DNA from: Croceicoccus hydrothermalis
GTDB lineage: Bacteria; Pseudomonadota; Alphaproteobacteria; Sphingomonadales; Sphingomonadaceae
Assembly: GCF_022378335.1 (NCBI RefSeq)
Contig: NZ_JAIQCI010000004.1
Coordinates: 124,001 to 188,000, forward strand
Length of the DNA stretch: 64,000 nucleotides
Direction of reading: 5' to 3'
Part shown: piece after piece, positions 38,015 to 47,134 of the stretch
Position numbering within the stretch: position 1 is the stretch's first letter
Layout: every line of letters starts with the position of its first letter
Notes under the pieces: model-generated
The model's input: the letters and a program-made list of their open reading frames with translations, nothing else
What the model was told of the DNA's origin: nothing
The model's database searches: none
Made by a program: the position numbers and the translations under genes

Positions 38015-38767
38015 TCAGATCGCAGGTGCCTTCGCGCTCAGGTGGCGCAGAACCCGCCGGCTGATCTGCCGCTGCTGCTCCGCCGTGAAATTCGCATCGT
38101 TTTCGGCGAACTTATCGTCCTTCCCATCCGCAAAGACATAGCGCGCGACGATTTCGCGTTCCTTGCACAGAACGCCTTTCATTTCGTCGATGGCGGCACG
38201 GCCCGGTCCCGGCCTCGCTCCGCCCGGCCTATCCGCCGAGGCAAGATCCTTGCACAGCCGGTCCATGATGCCGCGTTCGTATTCCGACAGAAGCCGGTCG
38301 AGCGCGGTGTGGGCCAGGCGGCGAGCGGCCCCCTGCTCCACCCGCGTCATCGCGGACACATCGACGAGTTCGATGAATTCGCCCTCGCCATGATCGAGCG
38401 GGACAACGCTGTATCGCATCGATGCCTTGGTTTCGCGCAACTCCGGTCGCACGCGATTGCGCAATGCCTTCAATTCGCCCCTCAGCGGCCAGGTGACGAA
38501 AGTCGTGAAGCGCGCGATGGACGGATCATATTCATCGATCGCCCGGTGCACCGCGATCGCACAGGCCTGTTCCGCGTCGTCGGCCCAGCCGTTAAGGCCA
38601 TAAGCACGCGTCAGATGACGGATGCGCGGTCCGAGCAGCGCCATGATCCGGTCGAAATGCCGATTTTCCTGAGCCTTGCAACGCCGGTCCCGCGCCGCGC
38701 GATACCGGGCGCGAATGGCGCGGGCGCAGCCTACCTCATGCTCGAGCGCATCGGTGGTGGCGGACAT
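38015..38767 (-). CDS. Divergent sigma-70-like protein
   Basis: A 250-residue protein with recognisable sigma-70 region 2: 'DDAEQACAIAVHRAIDEYDPSIARFTTFVTWPLRGEL' in pattern (about 63-99) matches the 'DLxQEGxxGLxxAVxxFDxxxGxxFxTYAxxWIRxxI' block. Region 4 is degenerate: 'KEREIVARYV' and 'FTAEQQRQISRRVLRHLS' near the C-terminus could be remnants of 4.1 and 4.2, but the HTH between them is short and atypical. The role may be an alternative sigma factor or a relic. No anti-sigma gene is beside it. Confidence 0.7.
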   Translation of the reverse strand: MSATTDALEHEVGCARAIRARYRAARDRRCKAQENRHFDRIMALLGPRIRHLTRAYGLNGWADDAEQACAIAVHRAIDEYDPSIARFTTFVTWPLRGELKALRNRVRPELRETKASMRYSVVPLDHGEGEFIELVDVSAMTRVEQGAARRLAHTALDRLLSEYERGIMDRLCKDLASADRPGGARPGPGRAAIDEMKGVLCKEREIVARYVFADGKDDKFAENDANFTAEQQRQISRRVLRHLSAKAPAI

Positions 38768-38876
38768 GGCACTCTCCGTCTGCGGGCGGGTTGGTCGGAT
38801 CGCCCAGCACGAAGAGTATCGATCATGCGCTAATATCGGGAAACGCGCACCTAGCAGTTTTTACCTAAGCCCGCGC

Positions 38877-40118
38877 CTAGGGCAGCCAGAGTTCTAACGT
38901 ATGGATTGCCACCCCGACGAGCCCGCCGACCAGCGTGCCATTGATGCGGATGAATTGCAGGTCGCGCCCGACCGCCCGTTCGACGCGGTCGGTGATCGTG
39001 GCCGCGTCCCACCCTTTCACCGTTTCGGAGACAAGCCGCACCAGCTGATCGCCATACCGGCTCGTCACGCCCACCGCGCTGCGCCGGGCAAAGCGGTTGA
39101 TCTGCAATTGCAGCCGCGCATCGGATTGCAGCGCCCGGCCAAGATCGGTGAGCGTCCCGCTCAGATAGCCCGACACCGGTTGCGGATCGCGGGCCAGTGC
39201 GATGAGCTTGTGCCGCATCCGTTCCCACACCCCCTGCCACCATGCGCCGACGGCCTGGTTGTTCAGCAATTCGGTCTTGAACCCTTCGACCCTGGCCCGC
39301 ATGGCCGGATCGTGGACCAGATCGTGGGCGAGGCTGTCCAGACCTTCCTGCGCCTTCGCGCGAAGCGGATGGTCCGGATCGACCAGCATCTCGGCCAGCA
39401 TCCGGTAAAGCCCGTCGAGCACCGAATTGGCAAGTTTCGCATCGAGCCCGGTCCAGCGCAGCAGCGAATTGGCCCGGTCGCTGATCATCTGCCGGACGAG
39501 CTCCTCGTTATCCTCGAGCGTGAGCCCCGCCCAGCGGATCACCCCGTCCATCAACGGGAGATGACGCCCATCCGCGATCGCCCCGGCCAGCATCTCACCC
39601 AGCACCGGCGCGATCTCGATCCCTTCGAGCTGCCGTTTCAACCCGTCCTTCACCTGTGCCCCGAGGCGATCGGGGTCGAGCGATTCCAGGATCTCGGCAA
39701 AGAGCGCCGCCGCACCCGCCCCGACATTCGATTGGGCCAGCCGCTCCGGATCGGCGAGGAAATCTCCCGCCGCCTGCGCGAGGTTCATGGGACGCATGCG
39801 CCGCGCCACGACTTGCGGAATAAGGAAATTGTGCCGCAGGAAACCCGCCATATTATCGGCGATACGGTTCTTGTTCGTGGGGATGATCGCCGTATGCGGT
39901 ATTTTCAAACCAAGCGGATGGCGGAAAAGGGCGGTGACCGCGAACCAGTCGGCCAGCGCGCCGACCATCGCCGCCTCGCTGAACGCCGTGACGAAACCAA
40001 TCGCGGGAATATCGTCGTACCGCCGCGAGACGAAGAACACGACCGCCATGAGCACGAGCAGCCCTGTCGCGAACATGCGCATGGTCCGCCCCCGGTCCTG
40101 CACATCGTCCGCAGGCAT
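38877..40118 (-). CDS. DUF445 family membrane protein
   Basis: A 413-residue protein of the DUF445 family (YjiN-like), of unknown function. It has an N-terminal membrane helix (about 17-37), the family motif 'EAAMVGALADWFAVTALFRHPLGLKIPHTAIIPTNKNRI' in pattern (about 52-90), a long helical middle and a C-terminal membrane helix ('GTLVGGLVGVAIHTLELW'). Start taken at ATG 40118; a TTG 27 nt earlier is possible. It lies just downstream of, and co-directional with, the RND pump gene, but a shared function is not implied. Confidence 0.85.
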   Translation of the reverse strand: MPADDVQDRGRTMRMFATGLLVLMAVVFFVSRRYDDIPAIGFVTAFSEAAMVGALADWFAVTALFRHPLGLKIPHTAIIPTNKNRIADNMAGFLRHNFLIPQVVARRMRPMNLAQAAGDFLADPERLAQSNVGAGAAALFAEILESLDPDRLGAQVKDGLKRQLEGIEIAPVLGEMLAGAIADGRHLPLMDGVIRWAGLTLEDNEELVRQMISDRANSLLRWTGLDAKLANSVLDGLYRMLAEMLVDPDHPLRAKAQEGLDSLAHDLVHDPAMRARVEGFKTELLNNQAVGAWWQGVWERMRHKLIALARDPQPVSGYLSGTLTDLGRALQSDARLQLQINRFARRSAVGVTSRYGDQLVRLVSETVKGWDAATITDRVERAVGRDLQFIRINGTLVGGLVGVAIHTLELWLP

Positions 40119-40154
40119 GGTCGAATTAAGCCGGGATGCGGTCAAGACAAACCG

Positions 40155-43100
40155 TTATGGCGCAGCTTGGGCGGCGGGCCCGGTATCGGCGCGCGGGGTT
40201 TCGGCAGGCGCAGGCTCCCCCTCCCCCGGACGATAGGTGAGCAGCCATTGGCGCAGGCGCGGGCCGACGCGCTTTTCGAAGCCGTCGGCGAGGCTGAAAC
40301 CCGCCGGCACGATGACGAGCGTCAGAAGCGTGGACATGATCAGCCCGCCGATCACCACGATCCCCATCGGTTGCCGCCACGCGCCATCGCCCGAAAGCGA
40401 GATTGCCGTCGGCACCATGCCCGCCGCCATGGCCACGGTAGTCATGACGATCGGCTGCGCACGCTTGTGTCCCGCATCGATGATCGCCGCCCGCTTGGGG
40501 ACACCGGCCTCCATCTCCTCCAGCGCGAAATCGATCAGCAGGATCGAATTCTTCGCCACGATGCCGAGCAACATCAACAAGCCGATATACACCGGCAGCG
40601 AGATCGGCATCGCCACACCGGTCACCGCCGACACCAGAAGCAGCGCCAACAGACCACCCAGCGGCGCGAGGAGGAGCGAGGTCATGTTCACCAAAGGCGA
40701 CACCACGCGTTTGTAAAGCAGGACCAGCACCGCAAAGACCAGCAGGATGCCCGTGATGACCGCAGTGATCATGTTCTGGTTCAATTCCTCCTGCCATTCG
40801 GCGTCGCCGACGGGGCGGTTGGAAATGCCGGTGGGCAGGTTCTGCATGATCGGGAGCTGATCGATCTTCTCGCGCACGGGTCCGGATACCGCGCCGGCGG
40901 CAAGATCGGCCCCGATAAGCACGCGGCGCGCCTGATTGAAACGCTGTATCTGCGTCGGGCCGGCGCCGAAGCTGATCTCTGCCACGCGGTTGAGCGGGAC
41001 GGAGCCACCTGTCGCGGTGGGCACGGGCAGGTTGGCGATGGTGTCGATGTCCCGTCGTTCCGAACGGTCGAGGATCACGCGGATCGGCACCTGCCGGTCG
41101 GATAGCGAGAATTTCGCCGCGTTCTGATCGATCTCGCCCAGCGTGGCGATACGGATCGCCTGGCTCAATGAGGAGGTCGTCACGCCAAGCTGCGCGGCAA
41201 GGTCGAGCCGCGGCGTGATGATGAGTTCGGGACGTTGCAGGTCCGCCTCAATCCGCGGGGCGACGACCTCGGGTATGGTCCGCATCTGCTCGATCAGCGT
41301 CTGCGCCGTTTCGTCGAGCTGCTCCGGGTCGGACCCGGTCAGCATGATCGAGAGTGCCCGACCCGAAAACCCACCGCCCTGCGAGGCGAAGCTGACGCGG
41401 GCATCGGACACTTCCTGAAGCGCGGGGGTGAGCGCGCGTTCCAGTTCGAAGCTTTTCGACGTGCGCTCCTCTGCGGGAACGAGGGTGATGAAAAGCCTTG
41501 CGGACCCTTCGTTCACCCGCTCCATCACGCGTTCGACCTCGGGCTGCTTCGTCATGAAGGCGGCGACCCGGTCGGCGACGACCTCGGTCTGTTCGATGGT
41601 GGTGCCCGGCGGCATCGAAATGTCGATCCGGCTGTCGTCGGAATCGGTTTGCGGCTCGAACTGCTGCGGCATGTTCATGAACAAGGCGACCGTCGCCACG
41701 AGCGCGAACAGGCCGATGTAAAACGCCCAGAGCCGATGGTCGCGCGCGCGCGCCTGCGCCCGGTGGCCAAAGCTGCGCGCGCGGCCCATCATGGTGCCCG
41801 ATCCGAACATCGCACCGATAAGCGAAACGAGAAGAATGATGGCCAGCATCGCGCCAGATGCGATGCCGCCGACAATGGCGGATTGGAGCAGCGATCCGAG
41901 AAACTCGGCAAACCCGCCCGATGCGAGCATCAGCACGAGCGTGATTGCGAACACCGTGATCCCGAACATGAACGCGGGCACGAGAAAGGCGATCGGCGAG
42001 GGATGGCGCTGCTTGAAAGCCTCGGCCTTGTCCGAATTCATCATGAAGCGCAGCACGCTCATGTAGATATCCATGCCGCGGCCCTCGCCGTGTTCGGCAT
42101 GGCCGTGCGCCTTCAGGAAATAGGCCGCCGCCATTGGCGTGATCATGCGCGCGACGGCAAGGCTCATGAGAACGGCGGCAACCACCGTCCCCCCGAAATT
42201 CTTGAAAAACTGTCCCGTGATCCCCGGCATCAACGCCACGGGCAGGAACACCGCGACGATACACATCGTGGTCGCCACCACGGCGAGCCCGATTTCGTCG
42301 GCGGCGTCGATCGAGGCCTGGAACGCGCTTTTGCCCATGCGCATGTGGCGCACGATATTCTCGATCTCGACGATGGCGTCATCGACCAGCACGCCCGCCA
42401 CCAGGCTCAACGCCAGGAGGGACAGCGTATTGAGCGTGAAGCCCATCATGTCCATGAACCAGAACGTCGGGATCGCCGACAACGGAATGGCGACCGCACT
42501 GATCAGCGTGGCGCGCCAGTCGCGCAGGAAGAAGAACACGACGACAACGGCGAGGATCGCCCCCTCGACCAGCGCCTCCATCGAGCTGTCATATTGCGAT
42601 TTCGTGTATTCGACGCTCGTGAACAGCTGCGTGAAGTGAATGCCGGGATTTTCCCGTTCGATCGCGTCGAGCTCCTCGAGCGCGGCGTCGTAGACGCTCA
42701 CGTCCGAGGCGCCCTTGGCGCGCTCCATACCGAAAGTCACGACCTGCCGGCCGTTGATCTTGGCGATAGAGGATTGTTCGGAATATCCGTCGTAGACATC
42801 GGCAATGTCGCGCAGGCGGATGGCGCGGCCCCCGGCGAGGTTGATCCGCGTGTCGCGCAGGTTGTACGCGCTGTCCGCATTGCCGAGCACGCGAACCGAT
42901 TGCCGTGAACCGGCGATTTCGGCCTGCCCGCCGCCCGCATCGGTATTGATCTGACGCAATGCGGCATTCACCTGCGCCGCGGTCACGCCATAGGCCTGCA
43001 TCCGCGACGGGTCGACGACCACGCGGATTTCGCGGTCCACGCCGCCCGCGCGGCTGACCGCGGCCATGCCCTCGATCGACAGAAGGCGGCGCGAAATCGT

Positions 43101-43589
43101 GTCGTCGATGAACCAGCTGAGCTGTTCCATCGTCATGTCGTCGGCGCTGACCGCGTAATAGGCGATCGGCCCGTTGCCGCCGGCATTGACCTTGCTGACC
43201 CGCGGTTCCAGAATGCCGTCGGGCAGGTCGCCCCGCACCTGGTCGATGGCGTTGGACACCTCGTTCACCGCATCGTTGGGATCGATGCCGATCTCGAACT
43301 GTACGAAGGTCGTACTGCTGCCTTCGCTCGCGGTGGATTGAATCTGGTCGACGCCGTTGATCGAACGGACGGCGGCCTCGACGATCTGCGTGATCTGTGT
43401 GGTGATTTCGGTGGGGGCGGCGCCCGGTTGCACGACCGTGACGGTTACGCCCGGAAAATCGATGTCCGGATTGTTGTTCACGTCCATCCGGTTGAACGCC
43501 AGGATGCCGGCGAACAACAATGCCGCGAACACGACGATCGGCACGATGGGATTGCGGATCGACCATTCGGAAATGCGGTTGACGTTCAT
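40155..43589 (-). CDS. RND efflux transporter, inner-membrane pump subunit
   Basis: A resistance-nodulation-division pump of 1144 residues, AcrB/MexF-like in layout: twelve membrane segments and two large periplasmic loops, and membrane-helix 4 with the proton-relay pair D403-D404 in 'VLVDDAIVEIENIV'. The N-terminus 'ISEWSIRNPIVPIVVF' is typical. It is longer than AcrB (1049) because of an inserted cytoplasmic stretch near the middle (about residues 530-650). The start at ATG 43589 is preferred to the longer frame. The adaptor gene lies 13 nt upstream. Substrates are not readable. Confidence 0.93.
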   Translation of the reverse strand: MNVNRISEWSIRNPIVPIVVFAALLFAGILAFNRMDVNNNPDIDFPGVTVTVVQPGAAPTEITTQITQIVEAAVRSINGVDQIQSTASEGSSTTFVQFEIGIDPNDAVNEVSNAIDQVRGDLPDGILEPRVSKVNAGGNGPIAYYAVSADDMTMEQLSWFIDDTISRRLLSIEGMAAVSRAGGVDREIRVVVDPSRMQAYGVTAAQVNAALRQINTDAGGGQAEIAGSRQSVRVLGNADSAYNLRDTRINLAGGRAIRLRDIADVYDGYSEQSSIAKINGRQVVTFGMERAKGASDVSVYDAALEELDAIERENPGIHFTQLFTSVEYTKSQYDSSMEALVEGAILAVVVVFFFLRDWRATLISAVAIPLSAIPTFWFMDMMGFTLNTLSLLALSLVAGVLVDDAIVEIENIVRHMRMGKSAFQASIDAADEIGLAVVATTMCIVAVFLPVALMPGITGQFFKNFGGTVVAAVLMSLAVARMITPMAAAYFLKAHGHAEHGEGRGMDIYMSVLRFMMNSDKAEAFKQRHPSPIAFLVPAFMFGITVFAITLVLMLASGGFAEFLGSLLQSAIVGGIASGAMLAIILLVSLIGAMFGSGTMMGRARSFGHRAQARARDHRLWAFYIGLFALVATVALFMNMPQQFEPQTDSDDSRIDISMPPGTTIEQTEVVADRVAAFMTKQPEVERVMERVNEGSARLFITLVPAEERTSKSFELERALTPALQEVSDARVSFASQGGGFSGRALSIMLTGSDPEQLDETAQTLIEQMRTIPEVVAPRIEADLQRPELIITPRLDLAAQLGVTTSSLSQAIRIATLGEIDQNAAKFSLSDRQVPIRVILDRSERRDIDTIANLPVPTATGGSVPLNRVAEISFGAGPTQIQRFNQARRVLIGADLAAGAVSGPVREKIDQLPIMQNLPTGISNRPVGDAEWQEELNQNMITAVITGILLVFAVLVLLYKRVVSPLVNMTSLLLAPLGGLLALLLVSAVTGVAMPISLPVYIGLLMLLGIVAKNSILLIDFALEEMEAGVPKRAAIIDAGHKRAQPIVMTTVAMAAGMVPTAISLSGDGAWRQPMGIVVIGGLIMSTLLTLVIVPAGFSLADGFEKRVGPRLRQWLLTYRPGEGEPAPAETPRADTGPAAQAAP

Positions 43590-43602
43590 GCCGCGTATCC
43601 CG

Positions 43603-44859
43603 TCATCGTGCGCTCTCGCGCTTGACAAGGCGGGGTTCGATTTCATCCCCGTCGTTGAGGAAACCGCCCGCGCGCAGGACGACGCGTTCGTTGCCCGTAA
43701 GCCCCTCGGTCACCGCGATCCCGCGCGGCGTGACCAGCCCGGTGCGAACGGCCCTGCGCCGGACGCGGTTGTTCTCGCCCAGAACGAAGACATAGCTGCC
43801 GTCATCATCGGAAAGAAGCGCCGATTCAGGAAGCACCGGCGCGCTGGACGTGCCGGCCTGAATGACCGCGCTGGCAAAACCGCCCGGCCGCAGGGCGCGA
43901 TCATAGGGGAGCGCGATGCGCGCCGTGCCCTGCCGCGTGGTCTCGTCAATGGTCGGGGCGAGTTGCCAGACCTGTCCGGCAAACGTCTGCTCGGTCCCGA
44001 CAGGGGTGACCCGTGCCGGAACGCCCACCGAAAGCCGCGCCAGATCGCTTTCGCTGATCTGTGCGGCCATTTCCATTTCGCCGCCGCTGGCGATGGTGAA
44101 CAATTGCGTGCCACCGCCCACGACCTGCCCTGGCTCCACACTGCGCGTGAGGATGAGACCGGCGGCGGGGGCCACGATATTGAGCCGCGCATTGCGGGCG
44201 TTGAGTTCGCCAAGCTGCGCCTCCGCCACGCGGACGCGGGCCGCGGCGGCGTCGCGCGTCGCGGTAAGCTGGTCGATGTCGGCCGTGCTGATGAAGCCGC
44301 GCTCGACAAGCTGCGAGGCGCGATCCAGATTCGCCTGCGCGAGCCGGGCATCGGAACGAGCCACCTCCACCTGCGCGCGCTGTGCATCGACCTGGCGGCT
44401 TTGCACCGAACGGTCGATCACGGCCAGGATCTGCCCCTGCCGGACCCAGTCCCCCTGATCGACGCGCACGCTGCGCACCTCGCCGCCTTCGCCGACGGAG
44501 CCGACAGGAACCGGCCGGCGGGCGGATAGCGTGCCGCTCGTGGTGATCGCGCCTTCGATGTTGCTTTGCCCCGGCATCAGCACCGATACGGCGGGCACCT
44601 CCGCCCCTGCGGCGATCTCTTCGTCGCCGACCGCCGGCGCGTCATCCCCCGCCAGGAAAAAGGCAAGAGCGACAAGCGCCAGCACCACCGCCGCGGCGGT
44701 GATGAGGATCCGGCGCCGCCGGGTCGAATGAACGCGTTCGTCCTCTTGGTACTCCGTCACGACGGAGCGATCCGCATCGACGGATTGCGTGCCGGTTTCG
44801 CGCGCGAGCTCCCCCCCTGGCGCGGAACCGATCGAATGTTCGTATTGCATATGGCTCAC
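43603..44859 (-). CDS. RND efflux periplasmic adaptor (membrane fusion protein)
   Basis: The adaptor that joins the RND pump to an outer-membrane channel, 418 residues. One membrane anchor (about 50-70, after 'RRRRILITAAAVVLALVAL'), then a barrel-sandwich half with 'GEGGEVRSVRVDQGDWVRQGQILAVID', a coiled-coil hairpin (about 150-215), the other half 'IVAPAAGLILTRSVEPGQVV', a beta-barrel and a membrane-proximal domain. An outer-membrane channel gene is not in the cluster. The Met at 44850 is an alternative start. Confidence 0.92.
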   Translation of the reverse strand: MSHMQYEHSIGSAPGGELARETGTQSVDADRSVVTEYQEDERVHSTRRRRILITAAAVVLALVALAFFLAGDDAPAVGDEEIAAGAEVPAVSVLMPGQSNIEGAITTSGTLSARRPVPVGSVGEGGEVRSVRVDQGDWVRQGQILAVIDRSVQSRQVDAQRAQVEVARSDARLAQANLDRASQLVERGFISTADIDQLTATRDAAAARVRVAEAQLGELNARNARLNIVAPAAGLILTRSVEPGQVVGGGTQLFTIASGGEMEMAAQISESDLARLSVGVPARVTPVGTEQTFAGQVWQLAPTIDETTRQGTARIALPYDRALRPGGFASAVIQAGTSSAPVLPESALLSDDDGSYVFVLGENNRVRRRAVRTGLVTPRGIAVTEGLTGNERVVLRAGGFLNDGDEIEPRLVKRESAR

Positions 44860-44900
44860 TGCCCGAATCCGCCCCAGCCCCGGACGGGATTTGAAGAATA

Positions 44901-44917
44901 AGCTGTGTTACACAACT
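44901..44917. promoter_or_regulatory. Operator-like palindrome upstream of the RND pump operon
   Basis: AGCTGTGT-T-ACACAACT is a 17-nt inverted repeat with 7 of 8 arm positions matching. It lies 42 nt before the adaptor ATG in an A/T-rich 50-nt patch, where a promoter is expected. The size and symmetry suit a TetR-type repressor site. No TetR gene is beside it, so the regulator would be encoded elsewhere. Confidence 0.5.
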
Positions 44918-45006
44918 ATATCACCCGAAACAAGCCGCACATGCGAAATCCCCGTGCAGCCGTTTTTGGGGCTGGAAATGACGCCGGGCGGCGGCCCATA
45001 CACGCA

Positions 45007-45034
45007 AATGGGCCCGCCGTATGGCGAGCCCATT
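45007..45034. terminator. Stem-loop downstream of the GlsB gene
   Basis: AATGGGC (45007-45013) pairs with GCCCATT (45028-45034), with an inner stem CGCC/GGCG and a four-base loop. It is 76 nt downstream of the glsB stop on the minus strand. It could end glsB transcription, but there is no T-run. Confidence 0.4.
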
Positions 45035-45109
45035 GCAGGCAGGGACCGGGACAGGCGTACCGGGGGGGGGCGTCCTATCGGATCCGGTACCGGACTTTTC
45101 GTTACGGTC

Positions 45110-45373
45110 TTAGCGAACGCGTCCGCGCTGCACCATGTTCACGATGGCGAGCAGAACGACCGCACCGATGAACGAGAACAGCAGACCGACGAGATCGAAG
45201 CTGGTCAGCGTCGAACCGGCGCCGAACAGGCCGCCGATGAGCCGGCCCAGAAACGAACCGACGATACCCACCACGATATTCCAGAAAATGCCCATCGAGG
45301 CATCCCGGCGCATCACGATGCTGGCGAGCCATCCGATGATACCACCGACGATCAGTGCAATAATAAAACCCAT
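45110..45373 (-). CDS. GlsB/YeaQ/YmgE family membrane protein
   Basis: An 87-residue small membrane protein of the YeaQ/YmgE (transglycosylase-associated) family, usually linked to general stress. It has three hydrophobic segments and the family pattern 'GFIIALIVGGIIGWLASIVMRRDASMGIFWNIVVGIVGSFLGRLIGGLFG' in order. A strong AAGGAGG ribosome site lies 7 nt before the ATG, which suggests high expression. It is monocistronic by position. Confidence 0.9.
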   Translation of the reverse strand: MGFIIALIVGGIIGWLASIVMRRDASMGIFWNIVVGIVGSFLGRLIGGLFGAGSTLTSFDLVGLLFSFIGAVVLLAIVNMVQRGRVR

Positions 45374-45435
45374 GTTATGCCTCCTTCAAGATTGGGAGGG
45401 AAACGTGAGTGCTTGCAATATGTTCCTCTTGGCGG

Positions 45436-45735
45436 TCAGTAATTCATCTGCCGCTTGTACTTATCGCGATATTTCTGGATGCGCGTGACGCGAAGCCCCT
45501 TCATGCCCGATCGTTCGATCGCCCTTTGCCAGGATGCAATTTCCTCGAGGCTGAGCGCGTAACGTTCGCATGCCTCGTCAATGGTGAGCAGACCGCCGCT
45601 TACCGCGGCGACGACCTCGGCCTTGCGGCGTATGACCCAGCGGCGCGTCGTGGGCGGCGGCAGATCGTCCAGCGTCATCGGTTCGCCTTGCGGCCCGATC
45701 ACCATGGCCGGGGTGATTTTTTGATTCTCGATCAT
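45436..45735 (-). CDS. sciP: SciP-type CtrA inhibitor (DUF1153 protein)
   Basis: A 99-residue DUF1153 protein. In Caulobacter, SciP binds the cell-cycle regulator CtrA and blocks transcription from CtrA-dependent promoters. The core is highly typical: 'LDDLPPPTTRRWVIRRKAEVV' (about 24-44), then 'GGLLTIDEACERYALSLEEIASWQRAIE' and 'GMKGLRVTRIQKYR', a trihelical HTH. I start at ATG 45735 (MIENQKITPAM), which has a GAGGAA ribosome site; the longer frame to 45969 crosses the mnmA start. CtrA itself is not in the window. Confidence 0.88.
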   Translation of the reverse strand: MIENQKITPAMVIGPQGEPMTLDDLPPPTTRRWVIRRKAEVVAAVSGGLLTIDEACERYALSLEEIASWQRAIERSGMKGLRVTRIQKYRDKYKRQMNY

Positions 45736-45943
45736 CGGTTCCTCGTTACGCCTGCGGGTTCTGCCATCCCGCACGGAAGCTTTTGGGGGTGCGCACCATC
45801 GCTGCGTCAACGACGGCCCGGCCCCGCCTTCCTTTATGATGCGAAGCCTTATCATCGGGTAAACGCGCCGCCCTGTGCGGGGCGGTAGGGCGCCTTTTGC
45901 ACACATCTTTCGCGGCGGCGGGGAAACGTGTATCGCGGGCCTC

Positions 45944-47134
45944 ATGCCCCATCCCGTTTCCGCCCCCACGCATGCCGCTCCCGCACTTCCCCCAGGTCTC
46001 GACGCCGGCGCGCTCTTTCAGCTCGATGGCTCGCCCGCCGACAAGCGTATCGTCGTCGCCATGTCGGGCGGGGTCGACAGCTCGGTCGTGGCCGCGCTCG
46101 CCGCCGCGAGCGGGGCCGAGGTCATCGGCGTGACGCTGCAACTTTACGACCATGGCGAGGCGGTGAAGCGCAAGGGCGCATGCTGTGCCGGGGACGACAT
46201 TCGCGACGCGCGCGCGGTGGCCGACCGGCTCGGCATCGCGCATTACGTGTTCGATCATGAAAGCGCCTTTCGCGAAGAGGTCGTCGACCGGTTCGCCGAC
46301 GAATATCTGGCCGGGCGCACCCCTGTTCCCTGCATCCGTTGCAATATCGGGCCGAAATTCACCGATCTGTTCGCGATGGCCCGCGATCTTGGCGCCGACT
46401 GTCTTGCGACGGGTCATTACGTCCAGCGGGCGATGGGCGCGCATGGCCCGGAACTCCACCGCGCCGCCGACCCGGCCCGGGATCAGAGCTATTTCCTCTA
46501 CGCCACCACAGAGGCGCAACTCGACTTCATCCGTTTCCCCTTGGGCGGATTACCCAAGTCGCAGGTGCGCGACATTGCCACCGCGCTCGGCCTCGGCGTC
46601 GCGGGCAAGCCCGACAGCCAGGATATCTGTTTCGTGCCCGATGGAGATTACGCCGCGCTCGTCCGCAAATTGCGACCGGAGGCCGAGGACAAGGGCGATA
46701 TCGTCCACGCACTGAGCGGCGAGGTGCTGGGCCGGCACAAGGGGATCATCCACTATACGGTGGGTCAGCGGCGCGGCCTCGAAATCGGGGGGCAGGACGA
46801 GCCGCTCTATGTCGTGCGGATCGACGCGGATGCGGGGCGCGTGCTGGTCGGGCCGAAACGATTGCTCGCGGTCGATAGCGCGGTGATCGGCGAAACAAAC
46901 CGGATTGGCCCCGTGCCCGACGCCCCTATCACCGCGAAGGTTCGCTCGCTCGCAAAGCCGGTGCCGGTCACGCTCGACGGGCCGCTTGGCGACGGGGCGC
47001 GCACGCGCATCCTGTTTGACACGCCGGAATATGGCGTCGCGCCGGGACAGGCGGCCGTGCTCTATTGCGGGGACCGGGTCTTAGGCGGCGGCTGGATCGA
47101 GGATACGGGGGCCAGCGAGACCCTGCCCGGATGA
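45944..47134 (+). CDS. mnmA: tRNA-specific 2-thiouridylase MnmA
   Basis: MnmA puts sulfur on uridine 34 of tRNA Lys, Glu and Gln. The 396-residue product has the PP-loop 'SGGVDSS' (41-47), the catalytic Cys133 in 'CIRCN' and the second Cys229 in '[11 protein letters not shown]', plus the C-terminal barrel. The start at ATG 45944 is preferred; an earlier start at 45875 reaches into the divergent promoter region shared with sciP. The stop overlaps the next gene by 4 nt. Confidence 0.95.
   Translation: MPHPVSAPTHAAPALPPGLDAGALFQLDGSPADKRIVVAMSGGVDSSVVAALAAASGAEVIGVTLQLYDHGEAVKRKGACCAGDDIRDARAVADRLGIAHYVFDHESAFREEVVDRFADEYLAGRTPVPCIRCNIGPKFTDLFAMARDLGADCLATGHYVQRAMGAHGPELHRAADPARDQSYFLYATTEAQLDFIRFPLGGLPKSQVRDIATALGLGVAGKPDSQDICFVPDGDYAALVRKLRPEAEDKGDIVHALSGEVLGRHKGIIHYTVGQRRGLEIGGQDEPLYVVRIDADAGRVLVGPKRLLAVDSAVIGETNRIGPVPDAPITAKVRSLAKPVPVTLDGPLGDGARTRILFDTPEYGVAPGQAAVLYCGDRVLGGGWIEDTGASETLPG

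Noticed and set aside
38901-41105. 734-codon plus-strand frame
   Set aside because: It is antisense to the DUF445 gene and the RND pump, both of which have clear domains; the frame is Arg/His/Pro-rich with no family pattern.
41235-42908. 557-codon plus-strand frame rich in His and Arg
   Set aside because: Antisense to the RND pump gene; no domain, and composition typical of a shadow frame.
45062-45070. Run of nine Gs that could be a phase-variable tract
   Set aside because: It lies outside any gene and is not between a promoter and start in the right direction for glsB or the pump operon, so a switching role has no support.
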